A stretch of DNA of 64,000 nucleotides from CAYUPI01 sp964446585 (lineage in GTDB: Bacteria > Verrucomicrobiota > Verrucomicrobiia > Limisphaerales > UBA8199), in contig CAYUPI010000010.1 in assembly GCA_964446585.1 (NCBI GenBank), positions 62,001 to 126,000 on the forward strand. Reading direction: 5' to 3'. Positions within the stretch are counted from its first letter, which is position 1; each line of letters opens with the position of its first letter. The notes under the pieces are model-generated. The model searched no databases. It saw only the letters and a program-made list of their open reading frames with translations, and was not told the DNA's origin. The position numbers and the translations under genes are program-made. Below are positions 25,912 through 34,338 of the stretch, piece after piece.

Positions 25912-27402
25912 ATGCAAGGCAATTTCTCAGCTCTTGGCGAGACAGCCTCCTACTTGCTACTCGCCTCACGCCGCCTTCAGGTGAATAATTCGGGCGTCAC
26001 AACTGAATCGCTCAACACGGCCCAGAAAGCGCAACGCATCAACCAGGATGCGCGGCGGTACGGGACCTTTGCCGAGATTGGAGCGGGCCAGGAAGTGGCG
26101 CGGTGGTTCTTCCGGGCGGGCGGTGCTGCCGGAACAGTGGCCAAAACCATCTCCGCTTATGACATGGCGGTGAGTGATGCAATTTACGGTCCCACAGATC
26201 GATACGTAAGCCGCCAACGCCTCCGGGCGATGCTCGATTACGAGTACGACTTGCTCCTGCAACGGCTGGACAAGACGCACGGCGCCAAAGCGGCGTTCTT
26301 TGTTTTCGCAAATACCGTCGCCACCAAACGGGAGGAAGGCAACGGCTGGCTCGGCATCCGTTTCCAGGCCGAACCCGGCGCCGAGCCGTCCGAGATCCTG
26401 ATCCACGTTCGGATGTTCGACAAAGAAAACGTGCGGCAGCAGGAAGCGCTGGGGATCATCGGCGTGAACTTGCTGAATGGCGCGTTTTATTTTTACCGGG
26501 AGCCGGGGACGCTCATCCGTTCACTGCTGGACCACTTGACCTGGGAGCGGGTCGAAGTGGACATGATCCATTTTGCCGGAGGGGCGTTCGCAGGAGTGGA
26601 CAATCGGCTGATGGCGCTGGAATTAGTGCAGCACGGCTTGACCGAAGCGGCAATGTTTACTGCCAGGGGCGAAGCCGTTCAGTGGGCGGAGGTGCTCTAC
26701 AAGAAACCCGTCCTGGTCCAGCGCGGCAGTTTCCGGCCGGTGACCAAGGCGACCCTCGACGTGCTGGAACGAGGTTTGGAGCAGTTTCTCCGCGAGCCGG
26801 AACTGAAGGACGAGACGCCCGTCGTGCTGATGGAAATGACCTTGCGCCATCTGACGACCGGCGACGTCATAGAGGAACAGGATTTTCTGCACCGGGCCGA
26901 TACGCTGAGCGCACTGGGCCGAACAGTGCTGATCTCGAACTTCCGCCGCTTCCACCGCTTGGCCTCGTATCTGTCGCGCTACACCGACCTTCCGCTTGGT
27001 CTGGCCCTGGGTGCCTCCTACTTGCAGACGATTTTTGATGAAAGTTTTTACAATGAAAGAGAGGGTGGGTTGCTCGGCGGCCTGGGCCAGCTTTTCAAGA
27101 ACCCGGCCCGGCTCTATGTCTATCCGCACCTGGATTTGCCCACTGGTCAGGTGCTGACCGCAGCAAATTTCTCCGTGGCGCCGCGGCTCAAACATCTTTA
27201 TCAGCATTTGCTGGAGAACGGGTATCTCCGGGACATCTGCAATTATGATCCTGAGCTGCTTCCGATCCGCCGCCGCGACGTGCTGGCAAAAATCCAATCC
27301 GGTGACCGCTCCTGGGAGGAACAGGTGCCACCGCAGATTGTCGAGGTCATCAAGCGCGGCGGATTGTTTGGCTACCGCGAGGCTATCCGGGTCACTCGGT
27401 AA
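25912..27402 (+). CDS. Conserved protein of unknown function
   Basis: 496 residues as drawn. The stretch RYGTFAEIGAGQEVARWFF, then GTVAKTISAYDMAVSDAIYG, near the N-terminus is a strongly conserved-looking signature that I recall from cyanobacterial and planctomycete proteins without an assigned function. The remainder is mixed alpha/beta with no transmembrane helix, signal peptide or classical catalytic motif; YRREGGLLG-like loops and a basic region lie near the end. Family annotations as TonB-related are not supported by anything visible here. The start is ambiguous: ATG at 25912, or GTG at 25981, which would place the conserved motif nearer the N-terminus. Confidence 0.75.
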   Translation: MQGNFSALGETASYLLLASRRLQVNNSGVTTESLNTAQKAQRINQDARRYGTFAEIGAGQEVARWFFRAGGAAGTVAKTISAYDMAVSDAIYGPTDRYVSRQRLRAMLDYEYDLLLQRLDKTHGAKAAFFVFANTVATKREEGNGWLGIRFQAEPGAEPSEILIHVRMFDKENVRQQEALGIIGVNLLNGAFYFYREPGTLIRSLLDHLTWERVEVDMIHFAGGAFAGVDNRLMALELVQHGLTEAAMFTARGEAVQWAEVLYKKPVLVQRGSFRPVTKATLDVLERGLEQFLREPELKDETPVVLMEMTLRHLTTGDVIEEQDFLHRADTLSALGRTVLISNFRRFHRLASYLSRYTDLPLGLALGASYLQTIFDESFYNEREGGLLGGLGQLFKNPARLYVYPHLDLPTGQVLTAANFSVAPRLKHLYQHLLENGYLRDICNYDPELLPIRRRDVLAKIQSGDRSWEEQVPPQIVEVIKRGGLFGYREAIRVTR

Positions 27403-27420
27403 CCGGGGCTGAGCAGGAGG

Positions 27421-28125
27421 CTACCACCGGCGGACCATCGCCTGGCCAATCTTCGCTGCGCCGACAAACACCGCGCCAGATTCCACGACCAGGCCGCCCG
27501 CCTCGACCTCGCCAAAGAATCGCGCAGTCGATCTCAACAGCACCGTCCCGGCGCTCTTGAGATTAGCCGCCAACTCACCGCCGATCTCCGCTGCGCCGAC
27601 TCGGAGCGCCTCCGCCCAGCGAAAGTGGTTCCCAACGGGAACGATGAGTCTTCCCGTCGAAAAGCTTCCGCGAATCACCGCCGTGGAATGGATCTCCAGG
27701 CTGCGCTCGGCCACCAGCTTGCCGATCAAGCGGCCTTTGAGAACCGCTTCGCCAACGTGTGAATCAGTATTGAGCACATAACCTTTGGCTTCGATGACCA
27801 GCCGCCCATGGGTCCTGAAATTTTTCGAGACAGTTTGGTTGACTTGATAATCTCGCAAGTCCACGTGGCTGCTGCACTTCCGGCACATGGTGGATTCGGC
27901 CGCGGCAGCCACCTGCAGATCAGAGCCGCATTGGAAACACCGGACCAGCTTCTGCTCAATGGCCCGTGGTTGCGATTTGGCCGCCGGATGCAGGGCCTCC
28001 TGGATGCGAAAATGCTGCTGACATTGCTTACAGAGCGTGGAGTACGCGCTGCGCGGCTCCCGCTGCACGTGACCGCACCTAGGGCACGTTACCGAGAGCG
28101 TGTCCTTTGTTGGCGCTGCAGCCAA
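27421..28125 (-). CDS. Bactofilin-like protein with two N-terminal zinc ribbons
   Basis: 234 residues. Two zinc-ribbon modules, CPRCGH...CKQC (about 14-35) and CFQCGS...CRKC (about 63-83), precede a bactofilin-type right-handed beta-helix (about 105-225; repeats such as GRLVIEAKGYVLNTDSHVG, KGRLIGKLVAERSLEIHSTA). Bactofilins polymerise into cytoskeletal filaments. The only start is a TTG that follows directly, in frame, after the TAG stop of the upstream bactofilin, so the two coding regions are separated by just one stop codon. Re-initiation, stop read-through or a split gene are all possible. Confidence 0.8.
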   Translation of the reverse strand: MAAAPTKDTLSVTCPRCGHVQREPRSAYSTLCKQCQQHFRIQEALHPAAKSQPRAIEQKLVRCFQCGSDLQVAAAAESTMCRKCSSHVDLRDYQVNQTVSKNFRTHGRLVIEAKGYVLNTDSHVGEAVLKGRLIGKLVAERSLEIHSTAVIRGSFSTGRLIVPVGNHFRWAEALRVGAAEIGGELAANLKSAGTVLLRSTARFFGEVEAGGLVVESGAVFVGAAKIGQAMVRRW

Positions 28126-28539
28126 CTAGAACCGGCCTGCTTTCACCGGCTCGCTGGGTCGGGCGGCTTCGGTGGCGGCCGGCGGCGGCGCGGCGGGCGA
28201 CACTTTGTTGGGGTTGACCTCACTCTTGCCCACGAAAGTTACGCCTTCCTCGATCATTAATCTGGGAGCGCGGATATCTCCGAACAACTCGGTCTTGGTC
28301 TTAATATCGATCTTCTCCCGGGCGATCACATTGCCGTTGATCTTGCCGCGCAGCACGACGTTATTCACATTGATGTTCCCTTTGACCATGGCGTTATCGC
28401 CCAAGCTCAGGCTGCCTTCGGAATTGATATCGCCATCGATTTTTCCATCGAAAGTCAATTCGCCGGTAAACTTGAGCGTGCCTTTGAGTTCGACATCGGA
28501 GTTGAGGACGTTTTTCGAGTTGGTGGTGGGTGTGTTCAT
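28126..28539 (-). CDS. Bactofilin (polymer-forming cytoskeletal protein)
   Basis: 137 residues from the ATG at 28539 (a TTG two codons earlier also fits). A compact beta-helix core (about 15-105) is made of short repeats: LKGTLKFTGELTFDGKIDG, INSEGSLSLGDNAMVKGNIN, VVLRGKINGNVIAREKID, with a Pro/Ala/Glu-rich tail. This is the standard bactofilin layout; such proteins form filaments that shape or localise envelope machinery. It is followed in frame by the zinc-ribbon bactofilin after a single TAG. Confidence 0.92.
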   Translation of the reverse strand: MNTPTTNSKNVLNSDVELKGTLKFTGELTFDGKIDGDINSEGSLSLGDNAMVKGNINVNNVVLRGKINGNVIAREKIDIKTKTELFGDIRAPRLMIEEGVTFVGKSEVNPNKVSPAAPPPAATEAARPSEPVKAGRF

Positions 28540-28693
28540 AAACAAGTCAGTACATAATTAACAGCAGTCGCCTACTTGTTACTCCTCCAGGCACACCCCT
28601 GTCAACGGTTGGTTGTGGAAACTTCGTCGATGAGGTACGGCGCCAGCCCTTTTCTGTTGCGGAATCACTCAAGGCTGGTATCCAGTGAGCCTT

Positions 28694-29425
28694 ATGAGAA
28701 TTGCTATTTTCCGCTTCTTGGTCGGTCTTGGCGCGTTGACATGGGTTGCTTGCAGCGGCTTCGCATCCGAGCCGGGCGAAATCCCGCCGCCCAAGGAAGA
28801 GCCGCGCGTCATTGACGCCGGGCCGCCGCCCTCGGACGCAATCGTTTTGTTCGATGGGAAAGATTTGTCGCAGTGGCAAAGCCAGAAAGACGGCGGTCAG
28901 GCCAGGTGGGAAGTCAACGACGGCGCTGCCACGGTCAACGGCTCTGGTGGCATTGCGACGCGGCAAAGTTTTGGCGATTGCCAGTTGCACTTGGAATGGG
29001 CGTCCCCCGCCTTGGTCAAGGGCAGCGGTCAGGGCCGCGGCAACAGCGGTGTTTACCTGTCAGGCAGATACGAGGTCCAGGTGCTGGATTCCTACGAGAA
29101 CAAGACTTATTTCCACGGACAGGCTGGGGCCATCTACAAGCAATTTGCGCCTTTGGTCAATGTTTGCCGCAAACCGGGCGAGTGGCAGTCCTATGATATT
29201 ATTTACCATGTGCCCCGCTTTGAGTCAGACGGCAAGCTATTGAAACCAGGCACGGTCACAGTTTTGCAGAACGGGGTATTGATCCAGGACAACGTGGAGA
29301 TTAAGGGCTCGACCGGACCTGCCGGCGCCCCGAAATACCGCGCACATCCTCTCAAACAACCGATTGCCCTCCAGGACCACGGCAACCCGGTGCGCTACCG
29401 TAATATTTGGATCAGGGAGTTGTAG
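28694..29425 (+). CDS. Secreted DUF1080 (3-keto-disaccharide hydrolase-like) protein
   Basis: 243 residues from the ATG at 28694 (a GTG lies three codons upstream). The signal peptide is RFLVGLGALTWVACSG. The DUF1080 concanavalin-like fold shows the usual motifs: IVLFDGKDLSQWQ, GDCQLHLEWASP, RGNSGVYLSGRYEVQVLDS, GEWQSYDIIYHVPRF and a C-terminal RYRNIWIREL. The family includes 3-keto-glycoside hydrolases and is greatly expanded in Planctomycetota and Verrucomicrobiota, acting outside the cytoplasm on sugars. The precise substrate is unknown. Confidence 0.9.
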   Translation: MRIAIFRFLVGLGALTWVACSGFASEPGEIPPPKEEPRVIDAGPPPSDAIVLFDGKDLSQWQSQKDGGQARWEVNDGAATVNGSGGIATRQSFGDCQLHLEWASPALVKGSGQGRGNSGVYLSGRYEVQVLDSYENKTYFHGQAGAIYKQFAPLVNVCRKPGEWQSYDIIYHVPRFESDGKLLKPGTVTVLQNGVLIQDNVEIKGSTGPAGAPKYRAHPLKQPIALQDHGNPVRYRNIWIREL

Positions 29426-29518
29426 CCGGCGGCCCAGAAATCCGAAGCCCGAATTCCGAAACCCGACCCGCTGTGATGGCGCGCCAGCGCGGCGAGAACA
29501 AGCCCGATTTCCCAAATT
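29426..29518. repeat. Short word-type repeat remnant ('ATCCGAAGCCCGAATTCCGAAACCCGA')
   Basis: The gap between two convergent genes has reiterated CCGAA/CCCGA words at about 29437-29467, with a partial reverse complement (GGGAAATCGGGC on the other strand) near 29500. It resembles a decayed copy of the dispersed word-type inverted repeats. Confidence 0.4.
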
Positions 29519-30190
29519 TCAGCCTGCACGACTCAGCTTGCTCTCGAACGGTCTGCCTCTGAGCAACACTTGGCTCAAGACACCGGCGAGCTTTTCGGCA
29601 GATGCAGCGCTTCGCTTTCGAAGCTCCAAGAGAGCGCGCAGTTTGCAGGGCGACTTTATTAATAGAAGAGCGAGCTTCGCGTAATTGATTTCATCCTCCG
29701 CGTTCATGACGTGATTGAAATCGAGCGGCAGATCCTCATCCGCGGCGTCAAGGATCACACGCACGACTGCGCACGGAACATTTCGCTCCATGCAGACCGC
29801 GCAGATTATTTGTGATTCCATTTCGACAGCGTCCGCTCGAGCCGATTCCAAGAGAGTTCGTTTCTCGGTCGTTGTGGCCGCCACTCGGGCGGCGCAGTGG
29901 AAGCGGCCCGGGCGTGCGCCGGCGGCGCTCAGCGCGGCCAGCAACTCCGGCTGGCCGTCTGCTGCGAAGAGGACCGTGCCGGTCGTCAGTTCGGGTCGCA
30001 GCCCGCCGGCAAACCCGCTGCTGACGATCAGCTCCGGCTGTTCATTTGCAAGCAAATGCCGCAGGGCCTTTTCGGCCCGGCGTGCGCCCATGCCGGTAAG
30101 GAGCACGCGCACGTCGGGGCGTCCGGCCGCAAGTTTTCGGAACGGCCGTGCTTCTTCCTTCACAGCGAAGCACACGATGGTCCGCGCCAT
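29519..30190 (-). CDS. Nucleoside phosphorylase-family protein (MTA/SAH nucleosidase-like)
   Basis: 223 residues of the PNP/UDP phosphorylase superfamily. ICFAVKEEARPF at the start, VSSGFAGGL near residue 57 and DAVEMESQII near 140 match the base- and ribose-binding elements of 5'-methylthioadenosine/S-adenosylhomocysteine nucleosidases. The C-terminal catalytic Asp region is less clear (RVILDAADEDLP). Related proteins also occur in hopanoid loci (HpnG), but no hopanoid genes are adjacent, so a salvage nucleosidase is the safest call. Confidence 0.8.
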   Translation of the reverse strand: MARTIVCFAVKEEARPFRKLAAGRPDVRVLLTGMGARRAEKALRHLLANEQPELIVSSGFAGGLRPELTTGTVLFAADGQPELLAALSAAGARPGRFHCAARVAATTTEKRTLLESARADAVEMESQIICAVCMERNVPCAVVRVILDAADEDLPLDFNHVMNAEDEINYAKLALLLIKSPCKLRALLELRKRSAASAEKLAGVLSQVLLRGRPFESKLSRAG

Positions 30191-30224
30191 AATCAGTTGT
30201 AGCGTTGCCTGCTTGCTAGGTGAA

Positions 30225-30944
30225 TCACTTAATCCCCGCCAGCCGCTCCTTCCACATTTGGTAAAGCTGCAGGGTCGCTTTCACGTCGCGCAGGCAATAT
30301 TCGGCAATGTCACGATTCCGTCCTTGCGCCAAGAGCGAATTCATGTCGCGGCCAGTCACGCCATGGCTCTTGGGGGAGTCAATTCCGAAGGCCTTGCAGT
30401 AGAAATCAAGGTTGAACCGGCGCGCCGCCCCGTCGCGCCCGCTGACGCCGTAGAATGTCAACTGCTCGGCCAGATCGCAGTGTGGCTCGGTTTGGAATCG
30501 ATAACCCAACCAGTCCTTGCGGCTGATGGACACGTTGAGCAAAGCTGAGCGCAAATAGAGAAACGGCACGTCGAACCCTCGGCCATTGAACGTGACGATG
30601 GTGTCATAGCGTTTGGCCACGTCCCAGAATGCCGCCAGCAGTTCAGCCTCATCCACGCATGTTACAAATTCGACCGACCCACCCTCGCCTGCTGATTCTT
30701 CGTGCTCGTCGGCAGTATAGAGCACCTGCCCGCGGGCACTCTCGGCGTTGAGCATCGCAATGCAAATGACCTGCCCTGTCAACGGCCACAGACTGCGTTG
30801 CTGGTCGATCTCCGTGCGGCGGGCGGCGCGCGCCGGCTCATCGCTGATTTTTGCGCTCTCGCGGAACAAGTATTCCTGCTGCGCTTCATCGAGACTGTCC
30901 AGCGGCAGCGCCGAGCTTTCTATATCGAAGACGAGTTTGGCCAT
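30225..30944 (-). CDS. 3'-5' exonuclease of the DEDD (DnaQ/PolB-like) superfamily
   Basis: 239 residues from the ATG at 30944, where the first DEDD motif (LVFDIES) begins within the first few residues; the upstream frame runs into an inverted repeat. Further motifs are TFNGRGFDVPFLYLRS near 125, a HGV/GRDMNSL segment near 200 and YCLRDVKATLQLY near 222 with the last Asp. It resembles predicted RNase H-fold exonucleases with PolB-exonuclease-like domains. The target nucleic acid is unknown. Confidence 0.85.
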   Translation of the reverse strand: MAKLVFDIESSALPLDSLDEAQQEYLFRESAKISDEPARAARRTEIDQQRSLWPLTGQVICIAMLNAESARGQVLYTADEHEESAGEGGSVEFVTCVDEAELLAAFWDVAKRYDTIVTFNGRGFDVPFLYLRSALLNVSISRKDWLGYRFQTEPHCDLAEQLTFYGVSGRDGAARRFNLDFYCKAFGIDSPKSHGVTGRDMNSLLAQGRNRDIAEYCLRDVKATLQLYQMWKERLAGIK

Positions 30945-31020
30945 GCAGAGGAGCTGCTGTCCCTCCACTGTTAATCGCCCGAGGCACAAACTGCCAGCCC
31001 TTTTGCAGCGATCCCTGTTT

Positions 31021-31131
31021 CGGAGTGCGCCCGTCATCGGGCGCAGCAATGTGGATCAGGGCGAGTCGCTCGAAACTGACCTCGGGCTGAGCTTATCGCC
31101 TGTTGCTGTGCCCGAGGACGGGCACACTCCG
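31021..31131. repeat. Inverted repeat of the 'GGAGTGYGCCCG' family
   Basis: Arms CGGAGTGCGCCCGTCATCGG... (31021-31050) and the complementary ...CCGAGGACGGGCACACTCCG (31102-31131) are about 29 bases with few mismatches. The right arm ends two bases from the radical SAM stop codon. Its right-arm word (GAGGACGGNCNCACTCCG) recurs at 54062-54080 inside another repeat. Confidence 0.75.
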
Positions 31132-31132
31132 T

Positions 31133-32491
31133 TCAAGCGGCGAGCAATTGCGCTCTCACGTGCGCCCGGCGGCCAAAATTCGGCGAGCGTCGAAGCGTCG
31201 ATTTGAACTTGTACCGGCGTTCGCTGGTTTCCTCGGCTGAATACAAACGCTTCGCCAAATCGAGAAAGCCGGCTTGCAACTCAGCCACGCTCATGTCCCG
31301 CGGCCGAAAGTTGATGTCGAACAAAGTGCACAGCTCCCATGCCTTGTCGCGAATGATCCGGCCTTCGGTCCTAAGGCGCGCGTAGAGCGGCGTGCCCGGA
31401 AACGCGGTCAGAAATGTGATTTGAACTTCATAAAGCCCGGAGGCCTTGACGAACTCAAACACATCGTCGAACACTTCCGGCGTGTCGCCGTCCAGGCCAA
31501 GGATGAAGCAGCCGTTGACTGTCACTCCATAGGACTGAATTTTGGCAATCGCGGCCACGTATTCGTCCTGCCGGCGCGCTTTCCAGTTCGATTTTAGTTC
31601 AACCCCATCGAGACTGCAGCGCCGCGGGCTTTCCAGGCCGATGAGCACCTGCTGGCAGCCGGAATCACGCATCAGCCCGAGCAACTCGTCGTCCTCCGCC
31701 ACGCCCACGTCCGCCTCGGTGAACCAGCGCAGGTTTTCGTGCGCCAGTGCCCGCAGCAGGCGCTTGTAATGTTCGCGGTGGACGAAGCTGTTGTCGTCGG
31801 CGAACTCGATAAAGGGATGCGGCCAGATTTTCTTAATCTCGCGAATTTCGGCAATGACTTTTTCGACCGGTTTTAATTTATACCTGGAGGTCAGGAGAAT
31901 GGAGCTGGCGCAAAACTCACAACGATGAGGACAGCCGCGACTGGTCTGGACCGTGAGACGGTTGTACTTGGCCGGGTCGAGCAAATCAAAGCGCGGCATC
32001 GGCGCCTGGCGCAGGTCGTACAGGCCATGGGGCGACTCGACGTAAAGCGGCTGCAGTGTGCCGCGGTCGAAATCAGCGAGCACCTTGGGCCAAAGAGGTT
32101 CGCCTTCACCAACGACGACACTGGTGCAGTGTTCGCCGGCTTCTTCCGACAACGAGCTGGCGGTGATGCCGCCCATGACGACAGGGATTCCTTTGGCGCG
32201 ATAAAAATCTGCGACCTCGCAGGCCTCCTTGAATTGCGCGGTGAAGGTGCTGAGCGCGACGAGATCGAAGTGGTCCGGCAATTCGCCGCTGCTGCGCAAT
32301 TCGGCGATTTCGTGGTACGCGATGTTGAACTTCTCCGGCGTCAAACCGGCCAGCGTCAATAGGCCGAGACTGGGAAGTGAAGCGATGATTTTGTTGCGGT
32401 CCACAAAACCGGGCAGAGTCAGGCCGAGCCTGGTGAGTTCGGGATTGTGGGCTCGCACGCCGCTCATGGCGATAAAACCGATGGTTTTCAT
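31133..32491 (-). CDS. B12-binding radical SAM protein
   Basis: 452 residues from the ATG at 32491, chosen over a long upstream extension that overlaps the next gene. An N-terminal B12-binding-type domain (about 1-150) precedes a radical SAM domain with CPHRCEFC near residue 190 and an Elp3/MiaB-like barrel (FADDNSFVHREHY, VLIGLESPRRCSL, FILGLDGDTPEVF). BchE/HpnJ-type proteins share this layout and catalyse methylation or cyclisation of lipids, pigments or antibiotics. The substrate is not visible. It overlaps the upstream small membrane-protein gene by four bases. Confidence 0.9.
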   Translation of the reverse strand: MKTIGFIAMSGVRAHNPELTRLGLTLPGFVDRNKIIASLPSLGLLTLAGLTPEKFNIAYHEIAELRSSGELPDHFDLVALSTFTAQFKEACEVADFYRAKGIPVVMGGITASSLSEEAGEHCTSVVVGEGEPLWPKVLADFDRGTLQPLYVESPHGLYDLRQAPMPRFDLLDPAKYNRLTVQTSRGCPHRCEFCASSILLTSRYKLKPVEKVIAEIREIKKIWPHPFIEFADDNSFVHREHYKRLLRALAHENLRWFTEADVGVAEDDELLGLMRDSGCQQVLIGLESPRRCSLDGVELKSNWKARRQDEYVAAIAKIQSYGVTVNGCFILGLDGDTPEVFDDVFEFVKASGLYEVQITFLTAFPGTPLYARLRTEGRIIRDKAWELCTLFDINFRPRDMSVAELQAGFLDLAKRLYSAEETSERRYKFKSTLRRSPNFGRRAHVRAQLLAA

Positions 32492-32952
32492 AGTGATGCG
32501 TGATTCGTGATTTGTGGTGATGGAATCGCCAACCGTGGGGCGCCCGGCGGCGGCTCCAGTGGGCGCGTGGTCCCAATAATAGCCAGAAGCGTCAGCGCGG
32601 CGCCGAGCAGCAGACTGAGCACTGGAATCGCAAAGAGCGGTCGAGCGCGAGGCGCGTGCGCCATCAAGCAACAGCAAACTGGCATTGATATTGCCCCAAC
32701 GATGAAGGCCGGGGAGGCGACCCCGAGCGCCTGAGTTCTCTCTGGCAAACGCAGCGCCGTGAAATAGAACATCAGGTTGACTGCGCCTAATCCGAAAAAG
32801 GAAATGTGCGCCAGTCGATACAGCCGCCGTTTCAAGCTGGCATAGCCGCCGAGCCAGTTTTCCCGTTGAAAAAACAGCCCGAGCACCAGGCCCGAGACAA
32901 ACCCGAACAGGATGCCCAGCCAGGCGGCAACAAGATTCAAATGCGCTTGCAT
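32488..32952 (-). CDS. Integral membrane protein of unknown function
   Basis: 154 residues with four hydrophobic segments (about 8-28, 45-67, 76-97, 105-128) and a Pro-rich tail. No family is recognised. Its stop overlaps the radical SAM start (ATGA), so translation is coupled and the two probably work together. One possibility is that it helps a membrane-lipid substrate reach the radical SAM enzyme, but this is only inference from coupling. Confidence 0.7.
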   Translation of the reverse strand: MQAHLNLVAAWLGILFGFVSGLVLGLFFQRENWLGGYASLKRRLYRLAHISFFGLGAVNLMFYFTALRLPERTQALGVASPAFIVGAISMPVCCCLMAHAPRARPLFAIPVLSLLLGAALTLLAIIGTTRPLEPPPGAPRLAIPSPQITNHASL

Positions 32953-33175
32953 CGGTCTGTGCGAGTTCGATTCATCCCGCCTCCTATAACTCGACTGGCC
33001 GCGCAGGCGTTAATCGATAAAACTTGGCTTGCTATTGATTGGAGTGATGCAGGAGACTCGGCGCGTCCTGGGCAATTAGATTCGTGATGGGTAACTGGTG
33101 TGGGCTGATTGGCTGCCGGTTGTTTATCACCCGTTATCCGGCAGCGGTCCCGCTCACCCGTCGTTGAGAAGTCGG

Positions 33176-34048
33176 ATGAACATTCACCATCTTGAGTTGT
33201 TCTATTACGTCGCCAGGCACGGCGGCATCATGCAGGCTGTGCGCAATATCCCCTATGGGATTCAGCAGCCGGCTGTCAGCGGCCAGGTCGCGCAATTGGA
33301 GGAATACCTCGGCGTGACCTTGTTCCAGCGCCGGCCATTTGCGCTGACGCCGCCCGGCCAAAAGCTATATCATTTTATTCAACCGTTTTTTTCGAATCTC
33401 GAGGCCGTAGCCAGCGACTTACAGGGCGGCAGGGTCCAGCACGTCCGCATCGGTGCCTCGACGACTGTCCTGCGGGATCATCTGCCGGAAGTTTTTCAAA
33501 ATGTGCGCCGGAAATATCCGAACCTGAAAATTGCCCTGCGGGAAGGTTACCACCCGGACCTGGAAAGCCTGTTGCATCGAGAGGAGCTGGACCTGGCCGT
33601 GACCTTAATCCAGAAGAGGGCGGGGCCCGGCATTCACTCCCTGGAACTGCTCAAGCTGCCGCTGGTCTTGCTGGTCGAGAAAAACAGCAAAGTCACGGCG
33701 GCGGAACAGCTCTGGAAACGAGACAAGATTGAGGAGCGGCTCATCTGCCTGCCGGAGGCGGAAGCGATCAGCAAACATTTTCAGCAAGGACTGGCTCGAT
33801 TGGGAGTGGATTGGTTCCCGAGCATCGAAGTCAGCTCTGTGGACCTTATCGAGACCTATGTGGCGAACGGTTTCGGCATCGGCGTCTCGGTCCTGGTGCC
33901 CAAGGCCAGCGTGTGCCCGAACGTGCGCGCCTTGCCATTGCCGGATTTCGAGCCGGTGGTGCTGGGCGCCTTATGGCGCGGCCAGACTTCGGCCCTGGTG
34001 CAGGCCCTGCTCGAGGAGATGCGCCTGCGCGCCAAACGGTTGTCATGA
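33176..34048 (+). CDS. LysR-type transcriptional regulator
   Basis: 290 residues from the ATG at 33176. The N-terminal winged helix-turn-helix (MNIHHLELFYYVARHGGIMQ, PAVSGQVAQLEEYLGVTLFQ) is followed by a LysR substrate-binding domain with the paired alpha/beta lobes (VRIGASTTVLRDHLPEVF, LDLAVTLIQKR, YVANGFGIGVSVLVP). The DNA-binding helix has a slightly unusual insertion (NIPYGIQQPAVS) where most LysR proteins read LHxSQPAVS. It has no divergent target gene in the usual arrangement; the closest is the small membrane-protein gene on the minus strand. Confidence 0.92.
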   Translation: MNIHHLELFYYVARHGGIMQAVRNIPYGIQQPAVSGQVAQLEEYLGVTLFQRRPFALTPPGQKLYHFIQPFFSNLEAVASDLQGGRVQHVRIGASTTVLRDHLPEVFQNVRRKYPNLKIALREGYHPDLESLLHREELDLAVTLIQKRAGPGIHSLELLKLPLVLLVEKNSKVTAAEQLWKRDKIEERLICLPEAEAISKHFQQGLARLGVDWFPSIEVSSVDLIETYVANGFGIGVSVLVPKASVCPNVRALPLPDFEPVVLGALWRGQTSALVQALLEEMRLRAKRLS

Positions 34049-34338
34049 ACCCTGGCCTGGAAGGGCAGGTGCCGGATTGTTGGACACTCCGGCCTCGGTT
34101 TGAGACACTGACTGCAAGCGCCTGGAACCAAGTTCCAGGCTTCCGAGAAGCACCCGGATTCAAATTTCAAGCGCGCTGTGGGACAATTTGGAGCTTGGTG
34201 TTTGAGGCTTCACTGGAGCATGGTGCTTGATGCTTGGGCTTTTTCCGCAATATGGCCCGTCGGCTGCTGTCGGTGAAGGGCCTGTTTTCGACCAGTTGTT
34301 ACTTGCGTTCTATTTAGGAACTGGCTAAGAAACCGATC
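34049..34338. repeat. Intergenic region with word-type inverted repeats
   Basis: About 290 bases with no gene. A perfect 9-base hairpin, GCCTGGAAC-CAA-GTTCCAGGC, lies at 34120-34140. A cluster of TTGGAGCTTGGTG/TGGTGCTTGATGCTTGG words follows at about 34190-34240, the same words as in the repeats at 22282 and 50590. Any promoter of the pil operon should lie in the last 60 bases. Confidence 0.5.
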
